A DNA stretch of 64,000 bases, taken from positions 992,001 to 1,056,000 of the forward strand of contig JAKFAO010000006.1 of NCBI GenBank assembly GCA_021527695.1. Reading direction: 5' to 3'. This stretch comes from Naematelia aurantialba (lineage: Eukaryota > Basidiomycota > Tremellomycetes > Tremellales > Naemateliaceae). The position numbers were made by a program, and so were the translations under genes. The number at the start of each line of letters is the position of its first letter. Position 1 is the stretch's first letter. Shown here one piece after another: positions 11,693-22,591 of the stretch. The notes below the pieces were generated by a model. The model ran no database searches and had not been told where the DNA came from. It was given only the letters and a program-made list of their open reading frames with translations.

Positions 11693-11719
11693 CGTGTCGT
11701 CCTCGACTCTGGATGGCGC

Positions 11720-11829
11720 CTCCTTCCTTATGACTCCCTTGTGGCTTCTCCCAATAGTCTCCTCCTTATGACATCGCTCCTGGCTCCTCCTTATGACCTC
11801 GCTCCTATCTCCTCCTTATGACCTCCCTA
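11720..11829. repeat. 'ctccttatgac' tandem repeat
   Basis: At least four imperfect copies of a 25-30 nt unit containing ctccttatgac followed by 'ctcgctcct'. It starts 28 nt after the NADAR stop codon, so it may lie in the 3' UTR. Confidence 0.8.
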
Positions 11830-12076
11830 ACGGCCATCCCTACTGGCTCCGTACCGGCGGCAGGATCTGTAGAACTGCTTGACCTTGACGATCTCTCGAC
11901 GATAGACTCATGTGGATGCTATAGACTATGATTGAAGACAATGATCGTTCACTCGACGTATTCTCTCGCATAATATTTCCTCGCGCGACGGTACTGATGG
12001 TGACGGTGCTCGTTGCAACCCCAAACTCCCACGTCCCCGGACCCACTGCGACTACTGATGCTCTGCGTACCTTCCA

Positions 12077-12172
12077 TACATGCCCGCTCGTACAACGCTG
12101 TGCATACACGCGTACATGCCTGCTCGTACAACGCTGTGCATACACGCGTACATGCCTGCTCGTACAACGCCG
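12077..12172. repeat. 36-nt tandem repeat, 2.7 units
   Basis: Unit begins tacatgcctgctcgtacaac and continues gctgtgcatacacgcg. Two full units (12077-12112, 12113-12148) and a partial third are nearly identical, so the expansion is recent. Confidence 0.9.
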
Positions 12173-12543
12173 AACGCCGTACATACCCGTACCCAAAGAC
12201 CCGAGACCCAATGCGATGCGTGATGAGAAAACACCGGAAGAACCGAGCAAGATGGCGCATGTTACTGCGCACTATATACGAACTAGTTATCTGTCACCAC
12301 TGGGCCATATAGAAGATAGATACCAGTCGACCGCCGACCATGACAACGGATGGTATCGCAGCTGCAGTACCGTGTCGCGGAGATGTGTCACGGCCTGTGG
12401 AGATATCCATCACACTGTCGAGGACACATGTCGCGACCACCCATCGAGCGCCTGCCACGGTTGCCTGTCGAGGACGCCTGTCGTGGTCGCCTGTCGAAGA
12501 AACCTGTCAAGATCACCTGTGGCTGACCGACCCTGTCGAGCCG

Positions 12544-15266
12544 CTACCTGTCTACGGCAAACGCAAAGCTCGGCTCGGGCGTCGGTGGCGCGTCCAAGCG
12601 TTGTGGCTGTGGTAGTACATGTGTTTGGGGTTGTGTCTGTGTCTGTGTCTGTGAATGCGAGTGTGATGTTGAATTTGAATTTGAATTTGAATGCGAATGC
12701 GAATGCGAGTGTGAATGTGTTTGTGGTTGACATGTGTGCGAGTACGAGTGTAATGGCGGGTGTGAATGTACCGCGTGTGGATGCGGGTGTGAAGGCGGAG
12801 GTATCCGGGGCGCAGACTGCTCCTGCTGCTGATGATGAGGATGAGGATGCGGATGCGGTTGAGGTTGAGCGTGCAGAGCCACAGCCGGCTCATCGTGCTG
12901 CAACGCCACCGACATGCCAGCGAGCCCCCGACTCCCGCCCCAGGAAGTCACCGGCCGCGCCGCGGGGAAGGGCGCAAAGCCGCCCTGGTCCAACGGCTGG
13001 TACTGCGAGAAGGCGCCGACCAACGCCGGCGCTGTACTGGGTCTCGACTGGCGGGGCCTGGCGGGGACGTGCGGCAGACCCAGTCCCAGCGCCGACAGCG
13101 ACGGCAGCGACGGCCGGAAGTCGCCGCCCTGGCCGGTGCCGGTGGGGGGATCCGGCCCCTGGGTGCCGTTCCCACCTTGGTCTTGGGGCCGGCCGAGGAT
13201 GTGATGCTGACCTTGACCTTGGGGCTGGCCGAGGATGTGGTGACCTTGACCTGCCGAGGATGTGTGGCCGAGGTGGTGCCCTGGACCATGCGATTGGCCG
13301 AGGAACTCGTCTTGACCTGGTATCTGGCGGAGGTGCTGGACCTCGTCCTCGAAAGACAACGACAACCGCTGTCTACTCCTCGACGGCTGCTGCGCGTCGT
13401 CCTCGGTACTCGTCGTGGATATCCGCCTGCCGGTCTGCTGGAACCGCTCGAGCGCCGGCGCAGCTGCCGGCGGAGAAGGACACGTCGAATCGAGATCCAC
13501 GACGAGGTCCCCGCCCCCGCTTGGCGGGGAGAGTAGTAGGGATGGCCCTGATACGCTTGGCGACAGGGTGCCTTGTGTCAGGCATGGCGTGGGCGGCGTC
13601 ACGCCCGGTACGGCCAGTGGCAGAGAAGACGATGACGACGCAGACGGAGAAGAGGACGACGATGCTTCGAGCGGCGTCGACATCGGGGTTGGCATCGCCG
13701 TCGCCGTCGCCGTCGCCGTCGATATCGGGATTGGCATCGGCATCGGTGTGGGCGTTGGCGTTGGCGTCGGCGACGGGGAAGGAAAGTAAAACGAGATAGA
13801 CTGCTCGACAGGCGGGTGGTCGGCGTCCGCCTTGCGCAAAATGGGCTTGACGTTCGTGGCGACGCCCGTGACCGGCAAGAGCGGACCGCGAGATCGCGTG
13901 CGCATCGCCGGAGCCGGAGCCGCAGCTGGATGGTCGATGTCGGTGGTGCCTTCGTGCATGTACAGCCCGCGGCGTGTGCTACGCCGTTTACGCTGCACGA
14001 CCTTGGCCGCGAGCGCCTCGTAGCCCACTGCCGCTGCGCGCTCCGCCGACGACGTCGTGACAATGACGACGGGCACGCCGATCGCCGCAAAGTCCCGCTC
14101 CGCCATGCGGGGTTTGGACGGCCGGATGTGCAGCTTGATCTTGAGCTCGTACGACACGCAAACGAGCTTGGTGCGCTGCGTCTCACCCATGTCCCAGCCT
14201 CGACCGCGCGGCGGCAGCTGGATCGCCGTCGTGCACCAGTAAGTCCCGCCCGAGCCGGGCTCAAAGCGGTCCGTCGTCACCTCCGCCATGACGGCCGATA
14301 TGGTCCTTGCAGGCTCTGTGGTGTCGCCCACAGCAGTGTCCGGAGGGATTCGCACCAGTCGCGGTTGCGGCGACGTCGACTTGCGGAACAGGGCAAAGCG
14401 GCTCGAAGCTTCGGGCGAAACCTCGCGAGCCGAGCGTTTGGGAGATTTGTCCAGAAACTCGAGCTGCCGGATGAGGGTGATGGTCGCTTTCCGGATGGCC
14501 GTGGACGGGTCCTCTGGCCGGACGTGAAAGGCGATCGGGAGGATGTCGCTGGGCCCGAATGCCCGCGGCGGGGCAGTGACGTGCAATTGAGTCGTGTAGA
14601 CGTCGTGACCGAGGATGATGGCAGCGGGCGGAGAGAGGGGCGGAATGTCCGGCACACGGTGATTGTAGAGGTTGAGCATGAACGCTTTGGTGAGTATGTG
14701 GCCGACGTGCGGGATAGGCCGGTGATGGATGGCTGCTTCGAGACGCCACACGACCCTCCACTCGCCCGTGTACAGTGCGCTCGCCGCCTGGTCCATCGCC
14801 TCGGGCGGGATGGTGATCTCGAACGGATGTTGCCAGTCACCGACGGGGGCCGTGTCCTCTGGCGCCGTCCATATTCGGTCCGTCTTCTCCCACAAGACAT
14901 TCTCGACGCCATCAAACGGCCCGGATTGGCGGGTCTCGTAGCAGCGGACGGTGACGGTGACCTTGCTGGCGTCGAGCGGTCTGGCGAGCTTGGGCATCAT
15001 GGTGACGATCCTGCCTCGGCAGACGACATCGCTCAGTCCGAGGTAGCCTGTCTAGTCAGCTTTGTGCTCGAGCTCTGTATGGTGCATAGCTTGCCTTCAT
15101 GAGGGTAGAACCTGCCGCTGACATTGCCTCGGTCGGGGATCAAGGTGAGCTCGGTCACTGAGGGTCAGCTCAGCCTGGTCTGTCTTGACGAATGCACGCA
15201 GCACTCACTGTCGAGGTCACCTGGAAAGCTAGCGTGTCATTGGAGAAGAAGAGAGAGAGGAGACGA
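12544..15266 (-). CDS. Arrestin domain-containing protein (alpha-arrestin/ART type), 5' end unresolved
   Basis: A long exon (15047-12544) follows two short upstream coding pieces (15149-15095 and about 15266-15209). The N-domain reads FSNDTLAFQV, LTLIPDRG, SGRFYPHEG-YLGLSDVVCRGRI, and the C-domain contains WDMGETQRTKLVCVSYELK and IKLHIRPSKP, as in alpha-arrestins that recruit Rsp5-type ubiquitin ligases to membrane transporters. The phase between the last two exons works only with a GC-AG intron (15094-15048, donor GCAAGC). The last ~400 residues are low complexity: Pro-Thr and Pro-Met runs, then His/Gln/Ser/Asn dipeptide runs. No ATG starts the first exon in frame; a further upstream exon is probably missing here. 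A protein starting at 15000 would lack the first strands. Confidence 0.8.
12630..12870. repeat. Microsatellites inside the arrestin coding tail
   Basis: Runs of hexanucleotides such as 'tgtgtc', 'gaattt', 'gaatgc' and 'gatgcg' encode HS, NS, QT, FK-like and HP dipeptides on the minus strand. They make all frames look open and generate long false ORFs on the plus strand. Confidence 0.8.
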
Positions 15267-17639
15267 GTGGAGCACGAGTAAATCAACAGGTTGCGGCTCG
15301 ACGTGGTCGATGGCAGCGGTATGCTGGTCGATCGCCGAACAGATACTCTCTCACCCACGGAGAGAGGGCGCGGTGGCAGGCGAATAGCTGGCGGTGTTTT
15401 TGGTGCTGATCCAAAGGCCCCAACTGAGTCACCCAGCCCTAATGAAAGAGGCTCCCCTAAGGGTTCTTCTTTTGGCCTTGTGTTTGGAATGTGTCGAAAA
15501 GAATTAGCGTCGGAGCGAGAAAAGCGCCGCGCTAGCCCCTAGCCCCGAGCGCCGGGGTTTCTTTCTTTCCTCGCAGATGCTGCTTGCTGAGGGGGGCTTG
15601 TATGATGGCCAGTGGTGGTCGATGGCCGTGGGATGGTTGCGGGGGACTGTGGACTGAGGGTGAGCGTCGCCGAGAGCGTCCCCGGTGCTGTGACCCGACC
15701 GACCGGTGCAAAAGCCGAAAACCGAGCTAAAGGTGGTCGCGTCGATCAAGGTCTTTGCTCGAGACGCTAGCCTTGCCACTGCGGTGCTGGTGTTGGGGTA
15801 TTGGGGTGTTGGGCGGCGTGTGGGGAGTGTTGTGAGGGAGGCGGGAGTAGGACGTTTGGATGTGGTGGTGAGATGGGTTGGTGGGATGGATGGAGGATGG
15901 ACGAGTAGGTGAAAGAGTGGTGGAGACAAGCTCTGTGGAGACCAAGCCCATGGTTGCGTCGGCGGAGAATTGGCACGAGGAAACAAGGGGGAGCGTACTC
16001 CGAGGCAAGGGGGAAACCACAGGGACCACAGGGACCACAGGGAAAAATCGGTGCTGAATCGAGGACGACGAGGCGTTTAGGACGACTAGCGTAAACTCTA
16101 TTTCGATCATCAAGATCAGGCACAGCGGCGCGCCGCGCGGGTCGCTACTCGCTCTGGACCGCCCCCACCGCCCTCGTTTCTCGTTTGCTGCTTCCTTTCA
16201 TGCTGTTTCTTCCGATTGCGAGTTTCGCCAGAGGGAGAGCGAGTGGGCGGAAAAGGGCCGATTTGTTCAGCCCATGTGACCCCCCATCTGTTTTAGCTTT
16301 TCTGCATTCTGTTGGGGGGTTCTAGCCTGGAAACACCATTTTTCATAGCTTGGAGTCCGGCTCGGCGGCTGCCGGAATTACCCGCTCTGAGCAGTGTGGC
16401 GCGAGAAATCACTCCGACTATGGCTAGCGCAGGGCGAGGGATAGTCTCCCTGATTTCCTTCCCTGGCCATGATTCCCATCGGCGGCTGCCAAGCCCACAA
16501 GGCATGCATTCGAGGCGATCACTGGCCCGAGTGGTTCTACGATGAGCGCTAGTCTGCATGATCGCTAGTACCGAGTACCGAGAAATCCAGTAGTCTCGAT
16601 GGGACGCGGCCAGGCGGGAAGCTGGCAGATCGGTTCCCTGCAGCGCCTCGTAAACGCAGCGGCACAGCGAGGATTCTAGCATCGATTTATAGTACGAGGG
16701 TGCCGGGGATCAAACGACAGCGGGCGCCCTTGGACGAGGCGAGGATCGGACAAGCAACACTCGTAGCCGCGCGGCGCGCTTCTCTCTCGGATGTCCCAGC
16801 GACGTCGACCATCAGGCGACCTTGACAGTCCGCCACACCAAGCGGATTCAAGACATGCACACCAACCATCAAGGGAGCATCAGCCAGGCAGACGCTCATC
16901 AGACATCGGCATCCAGACACTGCAGCAAATTGGGTCTGAAACAACGGGAAATGAGCGACACATGGCTCGCTGCTGCGGGCAGCGGATCCAATTACGTAAC
17001 TGGACACTGGGACGCTCGCACGCACTCACGCAAAGCTGCCCGTGAAACCATGCGTGTGGCGCCGCTTTGCTCAGCGGCGTCTGTTTCTGGCGTGGATCGA
17101 ATGAGGATGCGAAGAGGAGGATGATTGCGGCTCGTTTGCCTGGCTGGCTGGCGTGCGTGGCCGCTATACGTCCAGCCATTCCGGTGCGGTGCTCGTTACT
17201 CGTGCATGGGCTGTCGTGCGTGTCGTGGCTGTCTGTGGCGTGAGTCGTCTGTCATGGGGCTATCTGCTTGTCTGTGCGTGCGCTGCAAATTGCCTACTAA
17301 ACAATACCGAATGGCACATGTGCGACAGCGCACTCGACATTGTACGGCAGCGTGCATTGCACATGGTAAATTGGACGTTACAGTGAACAGTGAACAGTGC
17401 ACATCCCGCATCGCCCCAGCCAGTACAACCGCAGACTCGCAGACAGCTCGCCAGGCAAGTCGTCATCGTCGTGCTCGCCGGGGTCGGGGTCGTCGTCGCC
17501 GGGGTCGCAGTCGCAGTCGTCGGCGCCATCGTCATCGCGAAACCGAGCCGGGGGTCCCGGGTCCCGGGAGCCGGGAACCGGGTGGCGTTCCCTGATTTGC
17601 CCTGGCGTCGAGACCGGACCAGCCAACTCTAAAGCCTGC

Positions 17640-17755
17640 GACGCTCGTGTCGTCGTGTCGTCGTATCGTATGATCGGATAGCATCGTACCGTGAGTGTCG
17701 TATCGTGCGTGTCGTATCGTATCGTGCGTATTCTATCGTGCGTATCGTTACCGCA
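17640..17755. repeat. 'gtgtcgtatcgt' degenerate repeat
   Basis: About ten imperfect copies of 'cgtgtcgtatcg' or 'cgtgcgtatcg' in 115 nt. Confidence 0.75.
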
Positions 17756-18412
17756 TGGAACGTAAACGGGGCCGTCGTTGGCTGGCGCTTTTCTGTATCG
17801 GTCTGTGAGCTGAGACTGAGCTCGTGAGCTGGCGTGAGTAGAGCGAGCATGAGTATCCATCATCAGGAGCAGAGCGTGAGCGAGCATGAGCGTCTAGAGT
17901 CTAGAGCCTCAGCCTCAGCTTCAGCCAGAGCCTCAGAATCAGAATCGAATCTGAATCCGAATCAGCGCCGGAAACTACGGAGCTCGAGCTCGTGGCAAGT
18001 ATTAGAGTAATAGAGTATTAGAGTTGGGTGTCTAGACTACGTCGAGTAGGTGTCCGCGACTGCGTTTCAGCGTCCGCAGACTAGTCGAGTACTTCCAGCC
18101 CTCGCTAGGCATCGAGCCGCGTATCGCGAGGCGACGGGACGGGGAGGGAGAACTGAACTGAACTGAAAGTGAAACTTGCTGTACTCGAGCCTGCGTCGCT
18201 CAAGTGGCAGGCAGCTGCGTGGCGCCAGCGGGCCAGATAACGCAGGCTGGGCGTGTGGGCGGCGGCGTGCGTCCATCGCTGCGAGATGAGCGCGAAGAGG
18301 GCAGATACGAGATGGCAGAGCGCATATCGCGGAGGGCAGATCGCAGAGTGCAGACCACAGAGAGCAGATGGCAGAGGGCACATGACAGGTGCCAGATGCG
18401 ATGCGCGATGCG

Positions 18413-18453
18413 CAATGCAATGCAATGCGATGCAATGCAATGCAATGCAATAA
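18413..18453. repeat. 'aatgc' microsatellite
   Basis: Seven or eight pentamers aatgc, one changed to gatgc, ending in 'aataatgcaacg'. Confidence 0.85.
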
Positions 18454-18846
18454 TGCAACGCACATGTGCGGGGACGGCACAGCAGACGCCTGAGCAAGGT
18501 GGCAATACCCAGATGGGATCGTTGCACCGACTTTCCGTGCTCGGCGTCCATGCTTCTGATCTGCACCTGCGCCGCGCGCCGTCCCCCCGAGCACAAGAGA
18601 CACATGCATGCCAAGATGACGATAACAGCTCCGTCGAGACACATGGCAAGTCGATAGCAACCAATGCCAGACGACAAAATGGTCGTTTTTTGTTCCCAGC
18701 CCCATCCCATCCCATCCCCATCCCCCATCCCACCCACCCTACCTCCCGCTCACTCGAGACGGGCGCGCACCCTTATTTCTCCAGTCACCGACAGACGGCG
18801 AGCGAAACTCTGGCTACCCCACGCGATCACACACTAACGCACACTA

Positions 18847-20287
18847 TCACTCCCCCGCCCCGATCCTCCTCGCAGCCCACGTAGTCGCAGCCAAGCGCCC
18901 GGCGAGCCCGCTCTCTACTGCCGATGCCGTGCTGTCCAGTCGCACCTGCACCGTCATCATCAGCCCACCTCCTGTGGCTCCGACGGTAGGTTGATCGATG
19001 ATTGATGTTAGACGAGAGAAAGAAGCAGACGAACCTTGCTGCCTCCCTTGACACCCTCCACAGGCGCAGGTGCTGGCGCTTTCACCGCGAGGCCAACCTC
19101 AATGTCCATCTCGCTTGTGGCACTGCTCTGATCAGCGGCGTCCGACCCCCGCCTTGAGGAGGGAAGGAAGAAGGAAGAAGGCGAAGGGTAAAGACGCACT
19201 TTGGCAACGCTTCCTCGCGCACGTCGTCCAGCTCGATCCGCATCACGCCCTCTTCATCGAGATCCAGCGCTAGGTCTTCTGGCTCGACCACTTCTTGCTC
19301 CTTCACACCCCTCGGCTCCTTATCGCCCCTCACAATACTGCCTTCTCTCTCCAGCTTCCTGCCCCTCTCCGCCTCATTCACATTCACATCGTCCACATCT
19401 ATCTCGACTTGCATCTCCTTCATGCCCTCACTCGAACCCCCACCTTCCTCTCCGCATTCAGCCTCCTCCCCTTCGTCGCTATCACTCCCCGTCCCACTCC
19501 CCCCGGGATGGACCGCTCCTCTCCACCCACCCATCATGTACGCCTCAAACGCCTCGCGCACTCGATCACAGTACGCCTGTAGCCGTTCGATCCCGATCCG
19601 CTCGCACGCGACTCTGCGCACACGAGACGCATGACGGTGGATGCGGTCTGCCTGCCCCGGCGGCGCCGCATTAGGGACATTTAGGGGGTTCGCGAGGCAC
19701 AAAATCTCAGATTCGACCAAGAGTTCCAAGAAATGCCGGTCCTGCAGAGCATCGCGTCAGCAACCACCGCACAATGTGCAAGGGCAGCAGCTGCGTACCA
19801 AAGCAGGATACCAGCCTCGCCCTTTCCGCAGGGGAGCTTCCGTTAATTCCCATATCCGCCACCTGATCGCTCAGTCAGCTTGCTACCGCCAACCGACTAC
19901 CCAGCGATCCTAGTCAGGACAGAATCGCCTTCACTCACATCTCAGGATCCGGGAGCACCTCCTACATGTGGAAGAACGGATCAGCATTCATTGCCTTCTC
20001 CCCTCGGAAGGAGGGGCTTTCGGGAGACAGCCTTTGAGACTCACGTTCATCACTGCCTGCTTCCTCATTTCCTCCTCGTACTCAATATCGTACATCTTTC
20101 TTGACAATCCAAAAAGACAGATGGCTAATCCGTCGTCCAAAGACGGCGAACCCTCGTCCGGCTGCTCGAGCGTAAGCGCTGCGAGTGGCTGAGGTGGTGC
20201 TTGGACAGCGGGAGGTGGCGGAGCCGAGACTTGTCGCAAGAGTGGACTAGGAGAAGGGCGAACGGTGCGCTGACGCGCTGCCTTCAT
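18847..20287 (-). CDS. Unrecognised protein, six exons
   Basis: Exons 20287-20045, 19961-19939, 19869-19812, 19741-19200, 19125-19035 and 18945-18847 join in phase to 351 aa; every junction has a CTGAC-like branch site, and all acceptors were selected by phase. The N-terminus is basic and Pro-rich. A likely structured part follows: LSRKMYDIEYEEEMRKQAV, EVLPDPEIDQVADMG and DRHFLELLVESEILCLANPL, then a basic stretch RVRRVACERIGIERLQAYCD. The rest is acidic (EGEEAECGEEGG, EIDVDDVNVNEAE) and ends GRLAATTWAARRIGAGE. No known family was recognised. The helical centre and acidic tail would fit a nuclear or chromatin protein, but this is a guess. Confidence 0.65.
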
Positions 20288-21156
20288 TCGCCTTTTGTTT
20301 TGGTATGCACCAAGCTTGTCTCGCGTTGGCCGATGCCCACGGTGAGGCAACCAGAATCCTGTGGGAAGCGAACGCCCTCGATAGATGTAAGCCGAGGCGA
20401 TCTGCCAAGTGTCTTCTCTTCGTTTGAAACTGGTCGCGCGAGATGGAAGGCGCCCGACCAGAACGTCAGACACGTATAGAGGATGAGTAAGTCACGTCAA
20501 ATCAGTACCCTCGGATATCGTTCTAGCTGTTTCGACAAACGAGCGGCGTTGTGCCGATGGTATCGTGACTGAACTCTCACACCGAGGCGAATCATCAGAC
20601 TGAATGGACTGGTGTATAAGAGATTGGCCGTCTCTGCTCCAGGAGAAGGCCACCAGAGACGACGAGGGAGTGCAGCGTCAAAGGTCGAGGTATGGTTAAG
20701 GAGAATCACGAAAGGAGGCCGCGGGCCTTTTGCTGTGAACGAGGAGGTGATTCTCAAAGGATGCATGGGAGTTGAGGTTGTAAGGATTGACTTACGGCTC
20801 TAAGTGGCAGGTAGCAAGGGAATGACGTGATGGGAGGAAGGCTAATTAGTAAGTAATTCATACCATCTAATGCCACTTGCGAGGTCGCGTATCAGTGGAC
20901 ATGAGGGATCATCTGAGAGCGACCAGAGATACGACTGGCTGTGTTAGTGCCAAGCAGCGCAGCGTCAGTGGGTCCTCGTTAGTTCTCCGGCCGTTATCGG
21001 TCAATCGCTTTGCGCAGACCATCGTTCGCCCGTCATCACGCCTTCTGAGCACCACGCCTCCATGATGGCAAGATGGCGCAAGTCTTCGTACACGTACAGG
21101 TATTCATACAACATATTGCCGCCGTTGCTGGCACACTGAAGCCACCCAAAAGCAGC
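20288..21156. other. Intergenic region holding an acyltransferase-like fragment
   Basis: 869 bp between two minus-strand genes. Apart from the acyltransferase-like fragment at 20490-20770 no gene is visible. Confidence 0.4.
20490..20770 (-). pseudogene. Possible remnant of a PlsC-type (LPLAT) acyltransferase
   Basis: A minus-strand frame starting at 20766 reads PPFVILLNHTSTFDAAL, which has the spacing of the acyltransferase motif I (NHxSxxD), then SPFSLMIRLGVRVQSR, resembling the following region of the domain. In another frame just downstream (near 20500) ISEGTDLT resembles motif III (FPEGT). I could not join the two by a plausible intron, and no membrane segments or flanking exons were found. 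It could be a decayed gene, a gene with missed exons, or chance. Confidence 0.25.
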
Positions 21157-22217
21157 CTAGTGGCCTGGTCCAGACATATCGTCAAACTTGCTCGACGTCG
21201 GCTGAGGTGTCACCAGCCCCCGAAAGGCCTTCCGCGCTGAGAGTGCATCAGAACACATTATATGAAAGCTACCAAGCTTACCTCGTTTGATGAAACCGTA
21301 AAGGTCTCGATCAGTGTTAAGCTGCCGTAACAGCTCTGCTAATTGGGTCAGAGGCGGTTCACAGCGCGGTACTGCGTCGTGATCAGCGAGATTTCTCCCG
21401 AGTTCCGCCAGACTATTATTCACCTGAATAGTCTTGCTTGGACACATCAATGACGAGAGAAAACTCCCTATCCGGGTCGCTGGGGTCGATCAAGGTGAAA
21501 CGCATCAACAGAATATTTTCTGCGCCGATCAGTCCTGTCCGGTAGGCATGCTGAGAACTTACCCCGAATACCCTCGACCCGCCAGCCAAGGATGTCCTCG
21601 AGGCTGCCTAGCTCAATCTCGTCCCGCTCCCGCATCTCCTCCAGCTTACGTCGCTGACGTTCCTTCTCGGCGCGCTCGGTGCTCACTTCCTTCTTCACAA
21701 AGTTGAGTTCGGCTTCTAGGGCGGTTGACTGCTCTTTGACCTTAGACAATGTTGTCTGCAAGTGCGATAGGGACGAGGTGAGATCTTGTAGAGCGTGTCT
21801 TTCTTGCTCCAGAGCTTTCGCATCGTCAGCTTTGACCACAGGTGGGAAGAAGGAAAGTGAGAAAACTGACTGGCTAGCATCTCGCCTTCCTTCTCTCGCT
21901 CCAGCTGGATCCGCCGTTCCGTCTCATCCTTTTCTGCCTTCATATCCCGCACGACGGCCGTATGATCAGATGCTCTAGCTGCAATCTCGGTCTTGGCATC
22001 AAGGGTGTATTTGTCGATCTACAACATGTTTTAGTGCATCACGAAGGTACAGAGAAGGGAAACCTAGCCTTACAGCATTGAGAAACGCTTCGACGTGCGC
22101 TTGGAAAGGTTCCCATTCCAGGTCGATGCTGGGCGAGGGCGATTGAAAGTGATTCGCGTCGAGGATAGCGTGCAGGGACACTGGCTTTGGAGCCGCTAGA
22201 AAGGTCGATGGAGGCAT
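21157..22217 (-). CDS. SPC25: Kinetochore protein Spc25 (Ndc80 complex)
   Basis: Six exons (22217-22074, 22018-21871, 21814-21563, 21519-21424, 21371-21282, 21236-21157) join in phase to 269 aa. Residues ~45-165 are a coiled coil (DETERRIQLEREKEGE, STERAEKERQRRKLEEMRE). The globular RWD-like head follows: LEDILGWRVEGIRG, ILLMRFTLIDPSDPDREFSL, VIDVSKQDYS, LLRQLNTDRDLYGFIKRARK. This is the Spc25 pattern. With Spc24 it anchors the Ndc80 complex at the inner kinetochore. The acceptor of exon 3 could alternatively be 12 nt upstream, adding four residues. It is divergent to the PP2A gene. Confidence 0.93.
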
Positions 22218-22591
22218 AGTGATCGTCTACTTGGAGGTATTGAAAAGTAACCATGTTTATATTTGTGTGGCCAGAAAAGACACACGCGCCCACTGAATGT
22301 CGAGTGCCACAATGCGAATTTCCCGAAAATCCCCGCAGTGAGGCGCGTTCCATTGCCCCGCTTCGACTGCTACTTGGGAGCAAAGCGTCAACTCTTCAAC
22401 TCTAATCCTTTCCTCAACCCCAGCAACATCACATCTCAACACCAGACTTAGAGGCAAGTCATTCAAAGACGCTGTGGCTATAGCGACGCCAATATCAACT
22501 GCAAAGCCTGGTGGAACCTGTGGTGCGATATCCTGGTTCGAAAGAGCCAGAATCATAGAGAAAGAAGATCTATCCCTCTCTTTTGACCATA
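22218..22591. promoter_or_regulatory. Divergent SPC25 / PP2A promoter region
   Basis: 374 bp between start codons of two cell-cycle genes transcribed apart. No specific site could be assigned. Confidence 0.4.

Larger units (their letters stand above)
11693..12543. other. Convergent intergenic region with two tandem repeats
   Basis: 851 bp between NADAR and arrestin stop codons. It holds the 'ctccttatgac' repeats (11720-11829), 36-nt repeats (12077-12172) and loosely repeated 'gcctgtcgaggacgcctgtc' units (12410-12510). Open frames across it follow the repeats and are not credible genes. Confidence 0.5.
15267..18846. other. Gene-poor 3.6 kb interval
   Basis: No reading frame here could be linked to a protein family on either strand. 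The left part (to ~15600) is probably the promoter and missing first exon of the arrestin gene. Further right are 'ggaccacag' repeats (16018-16040), degenerate 'gtgtcgtatcgt' repeats (17640-17755), 'gcagagggcag'-like repeats (18290-18390) and an 'aatgc' microsatellite (18413-18453). A small frame at 17390-17632 encodes a very hydrophobic segment and is treated under findings. Confidence 0.45.

Noticed and set aside
12077..12172. Regularly repeated 36-nt units considered as a CRISPR-like array
   Set aside because: The units are directly adjacent with no unique spacers, and the genome is eukaryotic; an ordinary minisatellite.
11928..13799. 623-codon open frame on the plus strand
   Set aside because: It is the mirror of the arrestin low-complexity tail and of the 36-nt repeats; its translation is repeat-driven (NLNLNLNANANA) and matches no family, while the minus strand has clear arrestin motifs.
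13816..15102. 428-codon plus-strand frame over the arrestin N-terminal half
   Set aside because: It lies opposite conserved arrestin sequence, is Arg-rich and has no domain; a GC-driven shadow.
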